Of a DNA stretch of 64,000 nucleotides, positions 63,386 through 64,000 are shown one piece after another. The stretch is taken from NCBI RefSeq assembly GCF_004323635.1, contig NZ_CP036515.1, forward strand, positions 1,123,501-1,187,500. Reading direction: 5' to 3'. A program made the translations under genes and the position numbers. How positions within the stretch are numbered: the first letter of the stretch is position 1; every line of letters starts with the position of its first letter. Origin of the DNA: Lichenihabitans psoromatis. GTDB lineage: Bacteria > Pseudomonadota > Alphaproteobacteria > Rhizobiales > Beijerinckiaceae. Below the pieces are notes generated by a model, which saw only the letters and a list, made by a program, of their open reading frames with translations, searched no databases and was not told the origin of the DNA.

Positions 63386-64000
63386 ATGAACAAGCTTGGG
63401 GTACATGCCTTTGTGTGGGCGAAAGGCTGGAGCGAGGAGGAATGCCGCTTCGCCGTCAGCCAGTCGGCCGAACTCGGCTACGATCTGATCGAGCTCGCGG
63501 CTCTCGATCCGAATGCCATTTCGGTCGACTTCACCCGTCGAGAACTCGAAAAGCATAAGCTCGGCGCCACCATGTCGCTCGGCCTCGACGCCGATCGAGA
63601 TATTTCGTCCGGCGATCCGGAAAAGACCAAGCGCGGCGAACAGCGCTTGATGGAAGCCATGTCGCTCGCCCGCGACGTGCAGGCGACGCATGTTTGCGGC
63701 ATCCTCTATTCGGCGTTTCAGAAATATGCGGTTCCGCCGACCGCCGACGGGGTCGCCCGTTCGGTCGAGGTGCTGCAGCGCGTCGCCGAGAAAGCCAAGG
63801 AGAGCAACATCACGCTCGGGCTCGAAGTGGTTAACCGCTATGAGACCAACGTCTGCAACACGGCCTCGCAAGGTGTCGAACTCTGCAAGCGGATCGGCGC
63901 CCCTAACGTTAAGGTGCATCTCGACGTCTACCATATGAACATCGAGGAATCCGACATCGCCTCCGCCATCATCGAGACGGGCGACTACCTCGGCTACTTC
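63386..64000 (+). CDS. D-tagatose 3-epimerase/D-psicose 3-epimerase family protein, 3'-truncated by window edge
   Basis: 205 codons visible, no stop before the window end. It is a TIM-barrel sugar-phosphate isomerase/epimerase-like family (DTE/DPE). The sequence MNKLGVHAFVWAKGWSEEE, IELAALDPNAISVDF, the metal ligand Glu in LEVVNRYETN and Asp in LDVYHMNIEE match; the other ligands (His, Glu) lie beyond the window. It epimerises C3 of a free ketose. Divergent from the lacI-kinase-aldolase operon, so a ketose-to-ketose-1-phosphate route is plausible. Confidence 0.85.
   Translation, partial: MNKLGVHAFVWAKGWSEEECRFAVSQSAELGYDLIELAALDPNAISVDFTRRELEKHKLGATMSLGLDADRDISSGDPEKTKRGEQRLMEAMSLARDVQATHVCGILYSAFQKYAVPPTADGVARSVEVLQRVAEKAKESNITLGLEVVNRYETNVCNTASQGVELCKRIGAPNVKVHLDVYHMNIEESDIASAIIETGDYLGYF

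Overview
The window is a GC-rich, gene-dense chromosomal segment. Several things point to an alphaproteobacterium of the order Hyphomicrobiales (Rhizobiales): a circularly permuted two-piece tmRNA gene, an alpha-type sspB followed by DUF4169 and ribbon-helix-helix genes, a DUF1674/SdhAF4 gene, a PmtA-like methyltransferase next to mnmA, a GH94-type cyclic-glucan enzyme, and the sppA-ihfB-lapA and thyA-folA-hflKC groupings. I cannot name a genus from sequence alone. I saw no insertion sequence, prophage, CRISPR array or rRNA operon. The segment reads as chromosomal backbone with a few accessory cassettes.

Layout. 1-2439 (+): end of sppA, ihfB, lapA and a small membrane protein. 2458-8290 (-): a CUT2-type sugar ABC transporter (two permeases, a double ATPase, a binding protein) with a polysaccharide-deacetylase-like gene. 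8301-9775: small secreted, lipoprotein and beta-rich unknowns. 9799-14539 (-): a YhaO-like nuclease and a YhaN-like SMC-type ATPase. 14769-14843 (-): tRNA-Val(GAC). 14976-20474 (-): a giant membrane-anchored GH94 protein. 20662-22430 (-): pncB and a cold shock gene. 22637-28374 (+): mnmA, a PmtA-like methyltransferase and an AsmA-family protein. 28405-29886 (-): ssrA (tmRNA), sspB, DUF4169 and RHH, which places the trans-translation tag next to its ClpXP adaptor. 29903-36330 (+): aspartyl-protease-like protein, msrB, thyA, GNAT, folA, hflK, hflC and a 3-methyladenine glycosylase. 36318-38542 (-): a 1-Cys peroxiredoxin and a DHA2 transporter. 38633-42501 (-): a 1067-residue double P-loop HerA-type ATPase with an overlapping small partner. 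42665-47124: rsmB, sdhAF4 (+) and two tandem glycosyltransferases. 47196-50600: phosphatase, small secreted protein, SHOCT/DUF2157-like membrane protein and a Bcr/CflA transporter. 50640-59915 (-): a GAF-PAS-GGDEF-EAL protein, pbpC and an alpha-2-macroglobulin. 60081-64000: a LacI-kinase-aldolase sugar operon, divergent from a D-tagatose 3-epimerase-family gene that runs off the window end.

How the parts work together. Several gene pairs are translationally coupled by 4-nt overlaps: the ABC genes, mnmA/pmtA-like, GNAT/folA, hflK/hflC, the small partner/HerA, the alpha-2-macroglobulin/pbpC, and lacI/kinase/aldolase. The least explained item is the HerA-type ATPase with its winged-helix-like partner. 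The best-supported item that a protein-only reading would miss is the split tmRNA, whose tag reads ANDNYAPVALAA. Two proteins carry losses of family key residues visible in the sequence: one of the tandem glycosyltransferases, and the second half of the sugar ABC ATPase.
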